Source: Axinella damicornis
Lineage: Eukaryota; Porifera; Demospongiae; Axinellida; Axinellidae
Assembly (NCBI GenBank): GCA_963931865.1
Contig: OZ007514.1
Location: 4,642,084-4,706,083, forward strand
Reading direction: 5' to 3'
DNA length: 64,000 nucleotides
Part shown: positions 1 to 9,911 of the stretch, one piece after another
How the letters are laid out: each line of letters opens with the position of its first letter
How positions within the stretch are numbered: the first letter of the stretch is position 1
The notes under the pieces: model-generated
Databases searched by the model: none
What the model saw: the letters and a program-made list of their open reading frames with translations, nothing else
Told to the model about the DNA's origin: nothing
Position numbers and translations under genes: made by a program

Positions 1-368
1 CTCATGCTTACCATGTCCATATTCTAGATCTGGATGTTAGCAATGTATGGAATGTGGTCTGAAGGAGCACCTCATATCTCTGCCCACGACAATTCGTCAA
101 GGCCTACACACAGGACGATGTCATCTCATAAACACGCAACATATCCGGTTCACTAGCGTCGCGTCTATATAGAGGCACGCGCGGCCCACTGAAAATGGTG
201 GCAATTATGTTTTCTGCGTTTTCTAGGCTAGGGGTAGAGTGTCTTCAGACGCTGCCTGCGGCTGTGTCTACGCCACAGCAACTATGTCTGCTCAGCATGA
301 ATCGAGTATGATTATTCATATCCATTATTCACTGTCATTCAGTGTGCCTATACTTCCTTAATTCCTAG

Positions 369-1140
369 ATGCCCTCCACAACTTGCATCCATGTGGTCTT
401 CCTTGGCCTTCTAATGCTGCATGCCTCCTGTGCTCAATTGTGTGAAGAACGACTGCAAGCCGTCATCCCAATTGTCAGCACCATAGAGCTTCCCATGTCA
501 GTCCTGGGCCAGCTGGTGATCCTGAAATGAACTTCTACCGACAGAACTTGCACTTCACGGATGAAGAGATTGAGAGGGAGATGCAGGATGCCCTTGAACA
601 CTTTAACACGCGATTTGGTCTCAATTTCTCTGCTGTAGAGTCAAATGAGCGTGGACAACGAATCATTGGCATTCTATTTCCTATCCTTCCCATTCAACAT
701 AATTCTTGGAAATCTTCTGAAACACATTTAGAACCAATTCCCATTTCAGGGGGGTGCAAAGTGGGATGTGTGACTAAGGTTCCATTTTTACTTGATGTGT
801 TCACAATATATAACAGCTCCTTACAACCGCTGGATGGTGAGCGGAAGAACAACAACCAGATGCTTTCCGGTGGGAATTGGTGGTTTTCAGGTGGATTTCA
901 CTGGAGAGATATATATGATGGTGCACGGGGCGTATTTATGGTGGTGAGGATGGACTATACCAGTTGTACTCCGTGACAGCCTTTTCTATGGCTATGATCT
1001 ACTTTATAATGCATGTGCTCACCAACCAATATCGATCCTAGCTTACAAAGATTTCCCCCCATTCGCACGGTACCATTTGAAGGCTGGATGGCAACAGACT
1101 TTAATTGTCCTCTCTCACCATCAGTTGGGCAGTGGATTCG
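369..1140 (+). pseudogene. Broken paralogue of the secreted protein at 7198-7935
   Basis: An ATG at 369 directly follows an AG (possible splice acceptor) and opens a hydrophobic leader resembling that of the intact gene at 7198 (VFLGLLMLHASCAQ versus VFLGILLLHGVTAQ). This frame ends at a TGA at 528-530. Homology resumes in another frame from about 527 (NFYRQNLHFTDEEIEREMQ versus VYFRETLRFTEDEIDRERE; GLNFSAVES versus GLNFSTIEP) and ends at a stop near 974. A further frame after that still matches the C-terminal half (DSLFYGYDLLYNACAH versus ESILYGRDYLYDACSH), running to about 1130. At least two frameshifts are therefore needed, so I call it a pseudogene. The 39-bp minisatellite begins right where the gene's 3' end should be. 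Function unknown. Confidence 0.65.
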
Positions 1141-2612
1141 CTAGGGGTGTTACACCTAGCACTGGGTTCATTGCGTCCAGTAAGTTAGTTGCACCCAACA
1201 CTGGGTTAGTTGCGTCCAGTGAGTTAGTTGCACCCAACACTAGGTTAGTTGCGTCCAGTGAGTTAGTTGCACCCAACACTGGGTTAGTTGCGTCCAGTGA
1301 GTTAGTTGCACCCAACACTGGGTTAGTTGCGTCCAGTGAGTTAGTTGCACCCAACACTGGGTTAGTTGCGTCCAGTGATTTAGTTGCACCCAACACTGGG
1401 TTAGTTGCATCCAGTGAGTTAGTTGCACCCAACACTGGGTTAGTTGCGTCCAGTGAGTTAGTTGCACCCAACACTGGGTTAATTGCGTCCAGTGAGTTAG
1501 TTGCACCCAACACTGGGTTAATTGTGTCCAGTGAGTTAGCTAGTTGCACCCAACACTGGGTTAGTTGCGTCCAGTGAGTTAGTTGCACCCAACACTGGGT
1601 TAGTTGCGTCCAGGGAGTTAGTTGCACCCAACACTGGGTTAGTTGCGTCCAGTGAGTTAGTTGCACCCAACACTGGGTTAGTTGCGTCCAGGGAGTTAGT
1701 TGCACCCAACACTAGGTTAGTTGCGTCCAGTGAGTTAGTTGCACCCAACACTGGGTTAGTTGCGTCCAGTGATTTAGTTGCACCCAACACTGGGTTAGTT
1801 GCATCCAGTGAGTTAGTTGCACCCAACACTGGGTTAGTTGCGTCCAGTGAGTTAGTTGCACCCAACACTGGGTTAATTGCGTCCAGTGAGTTAGTTGCAC
1901 CCAGCACTGGGTTAGTTGTGTCCAGTGAGTTAGCTAGTTGCACCCAACACTGGGTTAGTTGCGTCCAGTGAGTTAGTTGCACCCAACACTGGGTTAGTTG
2001 CGTCCAGGGAGTTAGTTGCACCCAACACTGGGTTAGTTGCGTCCAGTGAGTTAGTTGCACCCAACACTGGGTTAGTTGCGTCCAGGGAGTTAGTTGCACC
2101 CAACACTAGGTTAGTTGCGTCCAGTGAGTTAGTTGCACCCAACACTGGGTTAGTTGCGTCCAGTGAGTTAGTTGCACCCAACACTGGGTTAGTTGCGTCC
2201 AGGGAGTTAGTTGCACCCAACACTAGGTTAGTTGCGTCCAGTGAGTTAGTTGCACCCAACACTGGGTTAGTTGCGTCCAGTGAGTTAGTTAGTTGCACCC
2301 AACACTGGGTTAGTTGCGTCCAGTGAGTTAGTTAGTTGCACCCAACACTGGGTTAGTTGCGTCCAGTGAGTTAGTTAGTTGCACCCAACACTGGGTTAGT
2401 TGCGTCCAGTGAGTTAGTTAGTTGCACCCAACACTGGGTTAGTTGCGTCCAGTGAGTTAGTTAGTTGCACCCAACACTGGGTTAGTTGCGTCCAGTGAGT
2501 TAGTTAGTTGCACCCAACACTGGGTTAGTTGCGTCCAGTGAGTTAGTTTTGCACCCAACACTGGGTTAGTTGCGTCCAGGGAGTTAGTTGCACCCAACAC
2601 TGGGTTAGTTGC
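1140..2612. repeat. 39/43-bp minisatellite array with higher-order structure
   Basis: About 37 tandem copies of a 39-bp unit containing GTTGCACCCAACACTGGG and TTAGTTGCGTCCAGTGAG. The period is a multiple of 3, so several frames on both strands stay open and give repetitive ORFs that I regard as artefacts. Distinctive variants recur 394 bp apart: a GATTTAG variant at 1377 and 1771, and a GAGTTAGCTAG variant at 1533 and 1927. This shows a higher-order block of ten units plus 4 bp. From about 2278 to 2545 the unit is 43 bp long through an extra GTTA. Confidence 0.95.
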
Positions 2613-2614
2613 AA

Positions 2615-3235
2615 ATGCTGTTGGGTTTTAGTTGCTTTCTTCCACTCAATACTCGACATTACGACAACTTTCGTGATCCGAATAATAATTCCATACAATC
2701 CAAGGAAAAGCTGGCACCCCTCAGGCTCAGGTGCATTAAGCAGAAGTTCATGTATACAGGTACCAGGAATAGCAGAAGCTTTGATCAATAAGGGTGTACA
2801 TGATGTTTTAAACCGCTGTGGAACTTGAATGGGCAGTTTATTGCCTGACAGGGCTGGTCTGAAGTACAGGTTTCACTACGTGGGATGGAGTTTGAATTCC
2901 TTACAATCTGTTTGTAGCGTAGTGATGTTGGTTGTTCAGTCGCAGGTCTGTTGTAGTGAAGGATTGCTTCCATTCTGTCATCTGTGTGAATGCGGTATGG
3001 TGCAGGTCCTGGAAGTGGTCCTATTGGGAACTCACCTCGGTCTATCGCAAGCACTTTCAGATCCGTATTGTTTTGCTCTTAAAAGAAAATCATAGCGTTC
3101 AACAGAGTGGAGAATGACTGCTAATGGTCGAGTGAGATATCCATCTCTATACTCATTCATTACATCCAGTTGGTGTTTGTTAATGGAGAAGGGATCCAAT
3201 ATGACGAAAAAGGTACACCTCAATTGGATGTACAG
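2615..3235 (-). pseudogene. Laccase-like multicopper oxidase fragment, disrupted
   Basis: Read from 3223 downward, the minus strand encodes a peptide with FSINKHQLDVM, then DGYLTRPLAVI and ERYDFLLRAKQ. These match the second cupredoxin domain of laccases (FSID..L.VIATDG...P and GERYDFLL.A). A different frame from about 3035 continues with RMEAILHYNRP and CQAINCPFKFH, again laccase-like, and stops near 2787. A third frame (2788 to about 2610) gives TCIHELLLNAPEPEG. A 27-base stretch between the first two parts has GT and AG ends but is shorter than any usual intron. No copper-ligand exons are visible. I call it a decayed fragment; unseen short introns are the alternative. Confidence 0.6.
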
Positions 3236-3239
3236 AGAA

Positions 3240-4914
3240 CGTGCTCAATCTGGACTATAGCTATGGGTATCTGGTGTCATCAGGATGTTTTCCCCTTCCG
3301 TTGATGAAACTGGCCTGAATAGAAATATGGGGCTGGGGCTACCTCACCGAAATAAGAAATGTCACCTGGTACTGGGGTGTGGCTTGAAATAAATTCTAAA
3401 ACAGTGAATAAAGTGAGAGTAGTTTGCATGAGGGAACCATTCAAGTAGCTATAGTGATTGTGTGGTTTTCAGGCTCATCAGGCACTCCTGGTACTCCAAC
3501 TGAAAGCACGTACCGTGCTGGTAGGTAAAAATGAGAAGGAAGCTACAGTAACAGCTGAAAAGAGGGGGTTATTTGGATTTACTAAGCTTGGGTTTTTTCT
3601 TGTTAAACAGTTGGGATTGTCCGCTTTCAATCAGTGCCTACAAATATGGGTAGCTAGTGCATGTCCAAAAAGCTATATATAGCTATAGCTTTCCATTTTT
3701 TGGGCGAGTGGTAACAAGTATGAAAAACTCTTGATCTGTAAACTCTCATCCCTCCTGCTCAATCATGTGTACCAATTGGCTAGCAACTGGGCTAGTAGTA
3801 CTTATGGCAAATTTTAGGCCCTGCTCTCAATGCTTCAAGATAATAGGATCTGGTAGATATCGATGGTCGGAGGATAGAACTCTTGGTGGCAAGCATTGTT
3901 CACGTATGCGTAACACGGGACATTTCCGGAAGTATGCGGTATAGCTAAATCTGGAAGGGACCGCACAAAAACGGTTATAACTTCGGATGTGGTGCAGTGA
4001 TTTTAATAATTTTTGGTATGCAAGCCCAGCTACAGCAGCTCTACGCACCAATGCATGTGAAACGTTTGTAGCTTACTCAGAACGACAGATATGACCTGAC
4101 AACTGGATTTGAGTGAAAATGAGCACCATCTTCACAAAAATTGGTGCCGTTTGCATTAACCAACTCCTGCACATGCAGCTATTGCAGGTATTTTGTTCAA
4201 GATGTATGAATGCTCTAGTTAGGGTTTACATCAGTTTCCGTGTTCCAGCAATGCAAATGGTATAAACAGTCCACATAATTTAATGCATGCGGGAATGAGC
4301 AAATGTATAGTCACCGGCATTAACATAGCTACTACATGACAGACGGAACTCTACATAGAGGCTCTGAAGTCTGTTCCTGAGTCAGCAGATGGTACAGAGC
4401 ACTTCACACTTCGAGATGAAAGTATAAAGTACTAGCAAACAGAGTCAGCAGATATTATTCAGGTTCAGCTAACAGCGTCCGAAGTTCAACCTGGCCAGTG
4501 CAGCTTCTGCTCACTGCTCTGCAAGAAGAGTACTCCAAGGTACACACATCCTATAGCAGTGAAAGAAAACAGAGGGAAGGGTACAACACTGAATGCAATA
4601 GGACAATAATTATGTGCAAAACATGTACAGCTTGGGAGAAATGTCAAATCTTCACAATGGGATACCAAAGCCAGTCAAGGCTAGCACCAAATGCAATATT
4701 AAGAGTTTGCGAACTCCAGTGTACAGCAAAACTGCAGTGTACAGCAAAACTGTAGCACACAGGCTCCAGGAGATGCTCCATAAGAGAGTTATAGCACTTG
4801 ATGCAGAGCCAGGGTAGGGCTTCCCAATTGGGTTGTGTATACTGATCATTACAAAACACTGCAGATACAAGACAGGATGTGCAGCCATTAGTTGTGGCTA
4901 TAAAATGCACGGCA
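3240..4914. other. Non-coding stretch, nothing recognised
   Basis: Only short open frames with no family resemblance are present, on either strand. The base composition is typical intergenic or intronic sequence with scattered TAGCTA-type words. Confidence 0.5.
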
Positions 4915-4923
4915 GACACTGAG

Positions 4924-5328
4924 TAGCCTCGTTCCCAGGCCCACACGTGAAACGCGGAAGTGGGCCTGGTGACACTTGGCAAAATTCCCGTATGTGCACA
5001 GTCAGCATAACTGCGTAATCGATTACATTCCTTACTTGGATGCAGTCGAAATCATGAGGAAGGTAGCTATTGGTGATGGCTAAGTAGAAAGTCCTTGCCA
5101 AGGAGCGACCAGAGGTGAGTCTTGAAGGCTAGAACTGCAGTTTTATCAAACGGTTACACTTTTCACTGGGTGAAGAATGTAATTACTATGCAGTAATTTG
5201 CAATGGACGAATGTGATTCGCCTACCCGAAATCAAGACTGCTGAGCTCAGCACACATGGGAATTTTGCCAAGTGTCACCAGGCCAGGCCCACTTCCGCGT
5301 TTCGCGTGTGGGCCTGGGAACGAGGCTA
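4924..5328. mobile_element. Non-autonomous MULE-like TIR element, family 1, 405 bp
   Basis: Long terminal inverted repeats begin TAGCCTCGTTCCCAGGCCCA and extend about 75 bp inward. The element is bounded by a perfect 9-bp direct repeat GACACTGAG (4915-4923 and 5329-5337). No transposase is encoded. Near full-length relatives lie at 58291-58685, and a truncated one at about 22720-22965. A 9-bp duplication with long TIRs is typical of the Mutator superfamily. Confidence 0.9.
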
Positions 5329-5573
5329 GACACTGAGGACCTGGATGCCACAGCATTATTTGTACCGTTGGGGCTCACCTTCTATGTAGAGTGACAGCTC
5401 TCGAAGTACATGTAGACAATATAATACAGGAGCACTGGACCAGCAGAAGACGATATTTTGCCAGAAAGACAGGATGAGAGACGGTGAAGAGCTAGATGAG
5501 GTTACAGAACATAAATTCGGTGAAGATAGTGATCATGAATTAAAATGTTGTTGTGTGTATCAATATGTTGTTG

Positions 5574-6357
5574 TAGTCTGGATCCCAGACCCAACCGGCG
5601 AGCGAGTAAGGGTCTGGCGAATAACCTAGCCCGGAAGTATCTAGCTGGCATGTGGATGAAGCCCTTTATTTGCAACCATATACATGTAGCTAAGTAGGTG
5701 ATATCCTTTGCAAGGCTTCTCGTAGTACACTGATGTGGAGCGAACCAAATATGCCGTGTAAAGTTTGTTCAGACAGCAGCAACTTGCGCCACTTGTGGGT
5801 TGCGGAGCAGTGACTCAGGGCTTATGTATATATAATAGCTGGAATTGTCACTTCTTCACACCGCTCAAGGCGTCCACATCTTGCTGGAGCTCCCATACAA
5901 ATTCAGAGGTAACTCCTTTCACGGAGAATTTCGCCCGTTGCTGCATCATCAGTGCTGTGAGAGGCGACACGCATATGGCAATTGAGGGATGCTCTGTTTC
6001 TTTCAAGAAGTCGAAGGCAAGCGGCAGAAGCGCATAACAGTATGACTTCCCGTAACCCGTCGGCAGGGCAACAAATACGTCTTTTCCCCTAAAAAACTGT
6101 TGGATCGCCTCTCTCTGTTCCTTCTTTAGGCTTGCCAATCCAACAGCCTTCATGGCGTGGTCGATCGCGGCGTTTATATTCACGTTCGAGTATATACAAC
6201 TGTGCATTCGCCATCTTCAAACGATCACTGATTGCACTTCACACGTCATTTTCCCTAATCAACACTCATGGCTGCATTCCAACCTCTAAGACACTTCCGG
6301 GCTAGGTTATTCGCCAGACCCTTACTCGCTCGCCGGTTGGGTCTGGGATCCAGACTA
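5574..6357. mobile_element. MULE-like TIR element carrying a RecQ gene fragment (Pack-MULE type)
   Basis: The two ends are perfect inverted repeats of about 65 bp starting TAGTCTGGATCCCAGACCCA. The flanks are the 9-bp duplication ATGTTGTTG (5565-5573 and 6358-6366). The flanking sequence is explained by insertion into the second copy of a 20-bp tandem repeat, which makes the 9-bp duplication exact. The 784-bp element contains no transposase but holds a RecQ-helicase-like ORF on the minus strand. Confidence 0.88.
5848..6207 (-). pseudogene. Captured RecQ-family helicase N-terminal fragment
   Basis: This 119-residue open frame contains RecQ motif 0 (LKKEQREAIQQFF), the Walker A box ALPTGYGKSYCYALLP and motif Ia (SPLTALMMQQ), then stops before the DEAH box and the rest of the helicase core. 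RecQ helicases unwind DNA in repair and recombination; a protein ending here could not. It lies wholly inside the TIR element at 5574-6357, so it is best read as a host or transposon-borne helicase fragment picked up by the element. The ORF is undisrupted over its length, suggesting a fairly recent capture. It might be expressed as a truncated ATP-binding peptide; there is no evidence for this. Confidence 0.8.
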
Positions 6358-6366
6358 ATGTTGTTG

Positions 6367-6917
6367 TGTGTATCAATATGTGCATATCTAATCCTCTGCA
6401 CTGAGAAATCATCCGGATCAGGGTTATAGAAACTGGTGCCGTTTCTATTAACCTTCATCCACAAACTTAGAACTCATCCTGCCAGTTCAGTAGACCCATA
6501 GCTAACTGCTAATAGCACTAACACCCGTGTTCCAGCCCCTAGGAAGAAGCTGAACATCACATTTGACCTATCAAAAAGGTCAACATGAGCCTTTATGCTC
6601 GCCGTCTTCGACCAAGATAAGGTCGATTTTTTATTACAACCATACTCCTACTTACCTCGAACCAGTGTAGCCCGACCCTTCGTCACCTTCGAGGAGAGAA
6701 ATAACACATCGCTAGAACTGCACGATGTAAAAAACGCCATTTTCAGACAGGAAGTGACCGTGCGCTGCAATTAAATTCCCGTTCGTCCGCACACCTTCTT
6801 AGTATGATGTCATCATCCGCTCTGGTCAGAATATAGGGATGAGCTTAAGACCATTTTATCATTGCTGCATGCCGTTCAATCAGTTCCAGTGACTCATACT
6901 GCAGGAATAAGTCAAAG
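6367..6917 (+). promoter_or_regulatory. Presumed promoter and 5' leader of the 7198 gene
   Basis: A non-coding stretch just upstream of the inferred 5' UTR intron. No clear TATA box or recognised factor site could be assigned. The call rests on position only. Confidence 0.3.
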
Positions 6918-7197
6918 GTAAGCAACTAATTTAGCAATTTAATATATACAAGGGAGACCACTGAACTTGAAGTATTTAGTCATAATTTGTAGTGGTTGGT
7001 TGGGTATCTAGCTCAGAGCTGAAACTAGCTGCACTGACCTTTGTGGAAGCTGCTTGTGGAAAAGAGGCTTACCATGCATAAGTAGAAAAAACATTAAGTG
7101 ACACACGAACCAAGAGCATGCAGGGAAACATTTTGTGATACAAGTGTACATGAACACCTGCTGAATTCAACTGGTTTCATCCTCACTAAATTTTCAG
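6918..7197 (+). other. Inferred intron in the 5' UTR ending at the start codon
   Basis: A good donor, AAG|GTAAGC, lies at 6918. The sequence immediately before the ATG at 7198 is a pyrimidine-rich ATTTTCAG. Splicing would place the start codon at the first base of exon 2. The broken paralogue shows the same AG|ATG arrangement at 369, which supports the model. Confidence 0.5.
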
Positions 7198-7935
7198 ATG
7201 CCAGTCATTCAGGCGTGGAGTTCAGCTGTCTTCCTGGGCATTCTTCTGCTGCATGGTGTCACTGCCCAGTCAGGGATGTGTGATATACCATTGCGAGCTG
7301 GATTTATGCAAATAACAGACACGATGTTTCCTGTTGGCAGCACTTTGGATGCCGATTTGGTCTACTTCAGGGAGACTCTGAGGTTCACAGAAGATGAGAT
7401 TGATCGTGAAAGAGAAAACGCAATTAGCTTTTTCAGTGAACACTTTGGGCTCAACTTTTCCACTATAGAGCCTGACGAACTGGGACAGCGTGTCTTGGGA
7501 AATGCAACATTTCGACCTGTCATGTTCCCCTATAATGGCACACTGGTTAGCAACCAATGGCTACTGAATGGAAAATCAAGGACGAAATGCTACCAGTTAG
7601 CGGACGGTGGTTTCCAGGCAAATTTCAATGGTATAGTGAGACTGTTTGGAGAATATGGTGGAGAGGAGGGTCGACTTGCCTTCACAGGTGAAAGCATTCT
7701 CTACGGACGTGATTATCTATATGATGCATGTAGCCATACGGGAATAATCTTCCAAACGGAGTCGCTTACACCAATTCGTGTGGAGCCAACCGATGGCTGG
7801 ATCGTACTTTCATTTCGCGTTCGAAATCGCGAGCTTGGACAGGGAAATATTGGAGGAATCAGCCGAGTGACCCAAGTAAACTCAACAACACTACGATATG
7901 AAAGTCGTCAAGTTTACGTTTTTGACGAAGTTTGA
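7198..7935 (+). CDS. Secreted protein of unknown family, 245 aa
   Basis: A single uninterrupted reading frame. Residues 1 to about 23 form a clear signal peptide (hydrophobic core VFLGILLLHG, then VTAQ). The mature part of about 220 residues has several N-glycosylation sequons (NFS, NAT, NGT, NST), one cysteine soon after the predicted cleavage site and two more, and no second membrane segment. This suggests a small secreted, mostly beta-strand protein. Conserved blocks shared with the broken copy at 369-1140 are F.E.EI.RE, FGLNFS.IE and LYGRDYLYDACSH. I do not recognise the family and assign no function. The start is favoured by the AG|ATG junction and by the signal peptide. Confidence 0.8.
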   Translation: MPVIQAWSSAVFLGILLLHGVTAQSGMCDIPLRAGFMQITDTMFPVGSTLDADLVYFRETLRFTEDEIDRERENAISFFSEHFGLNFSTIEPDELGQRVLGNATFRPVMFPYNGTLVSNQWLLNGKSRTKCYQLADGGFQANFNGIVRLFGEYGGEEGRLAFTGESILYGRDYLYDACSHTGIIFQTESLTPIRVEPTDGWIVLSFRVRNRELGQGNIGGISRVTQVNSTTLRYESRQVYVFDEV

Positions 7936-8105
7936 ACTTGGAGAACAATTTTAGTCGGACTTTTAGCCGAGTAGCCCTGAACTTTGTTTTGTAGGCTAGT
8001 GTGCATGCATACTCAATTTACATGGACTAGTCTGTTTCCCATAATAGTTCAATGACTGATTATTCATGCATCATCGTTGCATGAAATCCGGGATGAATAA
8101 AGTAG

Positions 8106-8342
8106 GAGTTCATAACAATAAGAGTGTGCAACTGCCATATGGTATCCACTATGACGTTGCAAACAGTGTGGTTAACATGTACATAGGCTGTGTAAACTTT
8201 GTGGTAATCACAATTTCACACTTAGGAACATGCAGGCTGATGCAGCTGCTACTACTTCACCACTGATTGGTCTACGTCATACTGCTGAGATGGTGGTAAA
8301 TGATACCATATGGCAGTTGCACACTCTTATTGTTATGAACTC
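8106..8342. mobile_element. Foldback element, 237 bp
   Basis: The ends are 40-bp, almost perfect inverted repeats beginning GAGTTCATAACAATAAGAG and including AACTGCCATATGG. About 155 bp of unrelated sequence lies between them. No coding capacity and no convincing target-site duplication was seen. Confidence 0.75.
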
Positions 8343-8540
8343 TTGCTTATACCTTGCTGTAAACAGGCTGCAGCCTTGCTCATTATGGGCACAGTCGTAA
8401 CGTAAACAGAATACTATATCAATTCTCAGAGATAATAGAAGGTCACAGTTGCAATGACATCAGGACATGTTTGGCATAGGATTATGACTCAGTACATCTT
8501 GATTAATCACAGCATGCAAATATGAACTGTGACTAACAAC

Positions 8541-8947
8541 AGTTGCAAGGGGTAGCTGTTGCCATAGCAACAGAACTCCAGGTCAGGCTGGCTACAGTAA
8601 TGTTGCTGCACTGTTTGAAGCTAGCTTGAGGTTGGATCTGTTTGAAGCTTGGAGGTGTCTAGACAGATTATAGTTAGGCCATCTGGTGGTTACATAACAT
8701 TCTGTTTGGTGGTTTACACTCCTATGTGTGGTAGTGTGTAGTGTGTTGAGGTCTAGTATCCATGGACACTACCAAAAAACAGCTGCAATATATTCCCACC
8801 AGATGGTCTAATGACAATTATCTTGACACCTCAAGCTTCAAATAGCTCCAGCTTCCAACAGTGCAACAACATGACCACAGACTGACCTGGTGTGTCCACA
8901 GTTCTGTTGCTATGGCAACAGCTACCCTTGGTAGGGGTAGCTGTTGC
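8541..8947. mobile_element. Foldback element carrying RFX/X-box-like sites in both arms
   Basis: Imperfect inverted arms of about 100 bp (8541-8640 and 8830-8947) share GGGTAGCTGTTGCCA, CCAGGTCAG and the GCACTGTTTGAAGC region, with a second inner pair around CCATCTGGTGG and CCACCAGATGG. Each arm holds a 14-bp palindrome: GTTGCCATAGCAAC at 8558-8571 and GTTGCTATGGCAAC at 8906-8919. These fit the RFX X-box consensus. Coding capacity is absent. Confidence 0.7.
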
Positions 8948-8973
8948 CATGTGCATGTAACCATGCATCCTAG

Positions 8974-9645
8974 TAGTCTCGTTCCCAGACCGTTTATCCA
9001 GCGTGCGTATCGCTTCCAGTATAACGCGCGGAAATACGGTCTGGTAAGGTATAGCCCACATTCCTTAAACTCCGCCAGAATGCAGCCGGATCCAATCAGA
9101 TCGTAGAACAAGTAATCTCAATATTGATGCCGGAAATACAGATTCGCCAGCGCGCAATAACAAAGGTGTTGTCAAAACTTCTGGATTTCAGCGTGTTTAA
9201 AATACTGTCAGCGATACTCTCCAATTTCAACAGCATCTGTATGGTCTGGAAGGACACCTTGGACACGCGGTCAGAAGGTAGAATCTTTCCTTTGCTGCAT
9301 CCAACACTGACACAGCTCGCTGATCCCAGCATCCACAGATGGTCAAGTGCCCAGATGCCGACGATTGCGCGAGTCACTCGCAATGCTGCTGCAAAAAGGG
9401 CCTTTCCAAACCGAGCCAAGCACAGCGATCGTGTGTCGGTACACCGCCTCTAGCTCTAGGTCTTCAAAGGCCGCTTGACTCTTGATGACCACATGTGAAA
9501 TTTTGATGTGTCCTGATAATTTCAACAAGTCTCAATTAACGGTAATGAGACCTTAGGAATGTGCACTATATCTACCAGACCCTTCCCCGCGCGTGATACT
9601 AAAAGCGATTCGTGCTGGGGTTGGTTGGGTCTGGGACCGAGACTA
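8974..9645. mobile_element. MULE-like TIR element, 672 bp, with internal ORF
   Basis: The ends are TAGTCTCGTTCCCAGACC and the complement of TAGTCTCGGTCCCAGACC, flanked by the perfect 9-bp duplication GCATCCTAG (8965-8973 and 9646-9654). The interior holds a minus-strand ORF (9096-9419) that does not look like a transposase, so the element may be another gene-capturing MULE. Confidence 0.88.
9096..9419 (-). pseudogene. Possible captured gene fragment inside the TIR element
   Basis: A 107-residue open frame with a helical, hydrophobic N-terminal half (RVTRAIVGIWALDHLWMLGS). The DHLWML segment weakly recalls PEX11-type peroxisomal membrane proteins, but this is from memory and untested. The frame is closed upstream by a stop, so only part of a gene would be present. 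No transposase motifs are visible. Confidence 0.3.
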
Positions 9646-9865
9646 GCATCCTAGCTATCATAGGGTCTGGTAACTATTGTAAACCTTTCCATATGTATGC
9701 ACACAGAGCATTTGCCCTAAAATTTTCCTGTACACCAAATTTATAGCACTATAAGATTTCACCAGGTTTATTGGATTTGCCTCAGTGTGTTCAAAATCAA
9801 ATACAATCTTGTGGCAACACTAGTACTAGATTGGTTGTTGTAACAACACAGTGGTTACCACTGAG

Positions 9866-9911
9866 TAGCCTCTTCCCAGGCCCACACACAGAACGAGGAA
9901 GTATGAGGCTA
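9866..9911. mobile_element. Minimal MULE-like TIR remnant, 46 bp
   Basis: TAGCCTCTTCCCAGGCCCA and an inverted GAGGCTA end are separated by little more than the termini. The flanks ACCACTGAG and ACCACTGGG match at 8 of 9 positions, consistent with an old 9-bp target duplication. Confidence 0.6.

Noticed and set aside
1121..2298. Long repetitive ORFs across the minisatellite on both strands
   Set aside because: The 39-bp period keeps several frames open at once, no start context or flanking exon supports them, and 43-bp units break the frame.
1140..2612. CRISPR-like array
   Set aside because: Units are contiguous without variable spacers, and the genome is eukaryotic.
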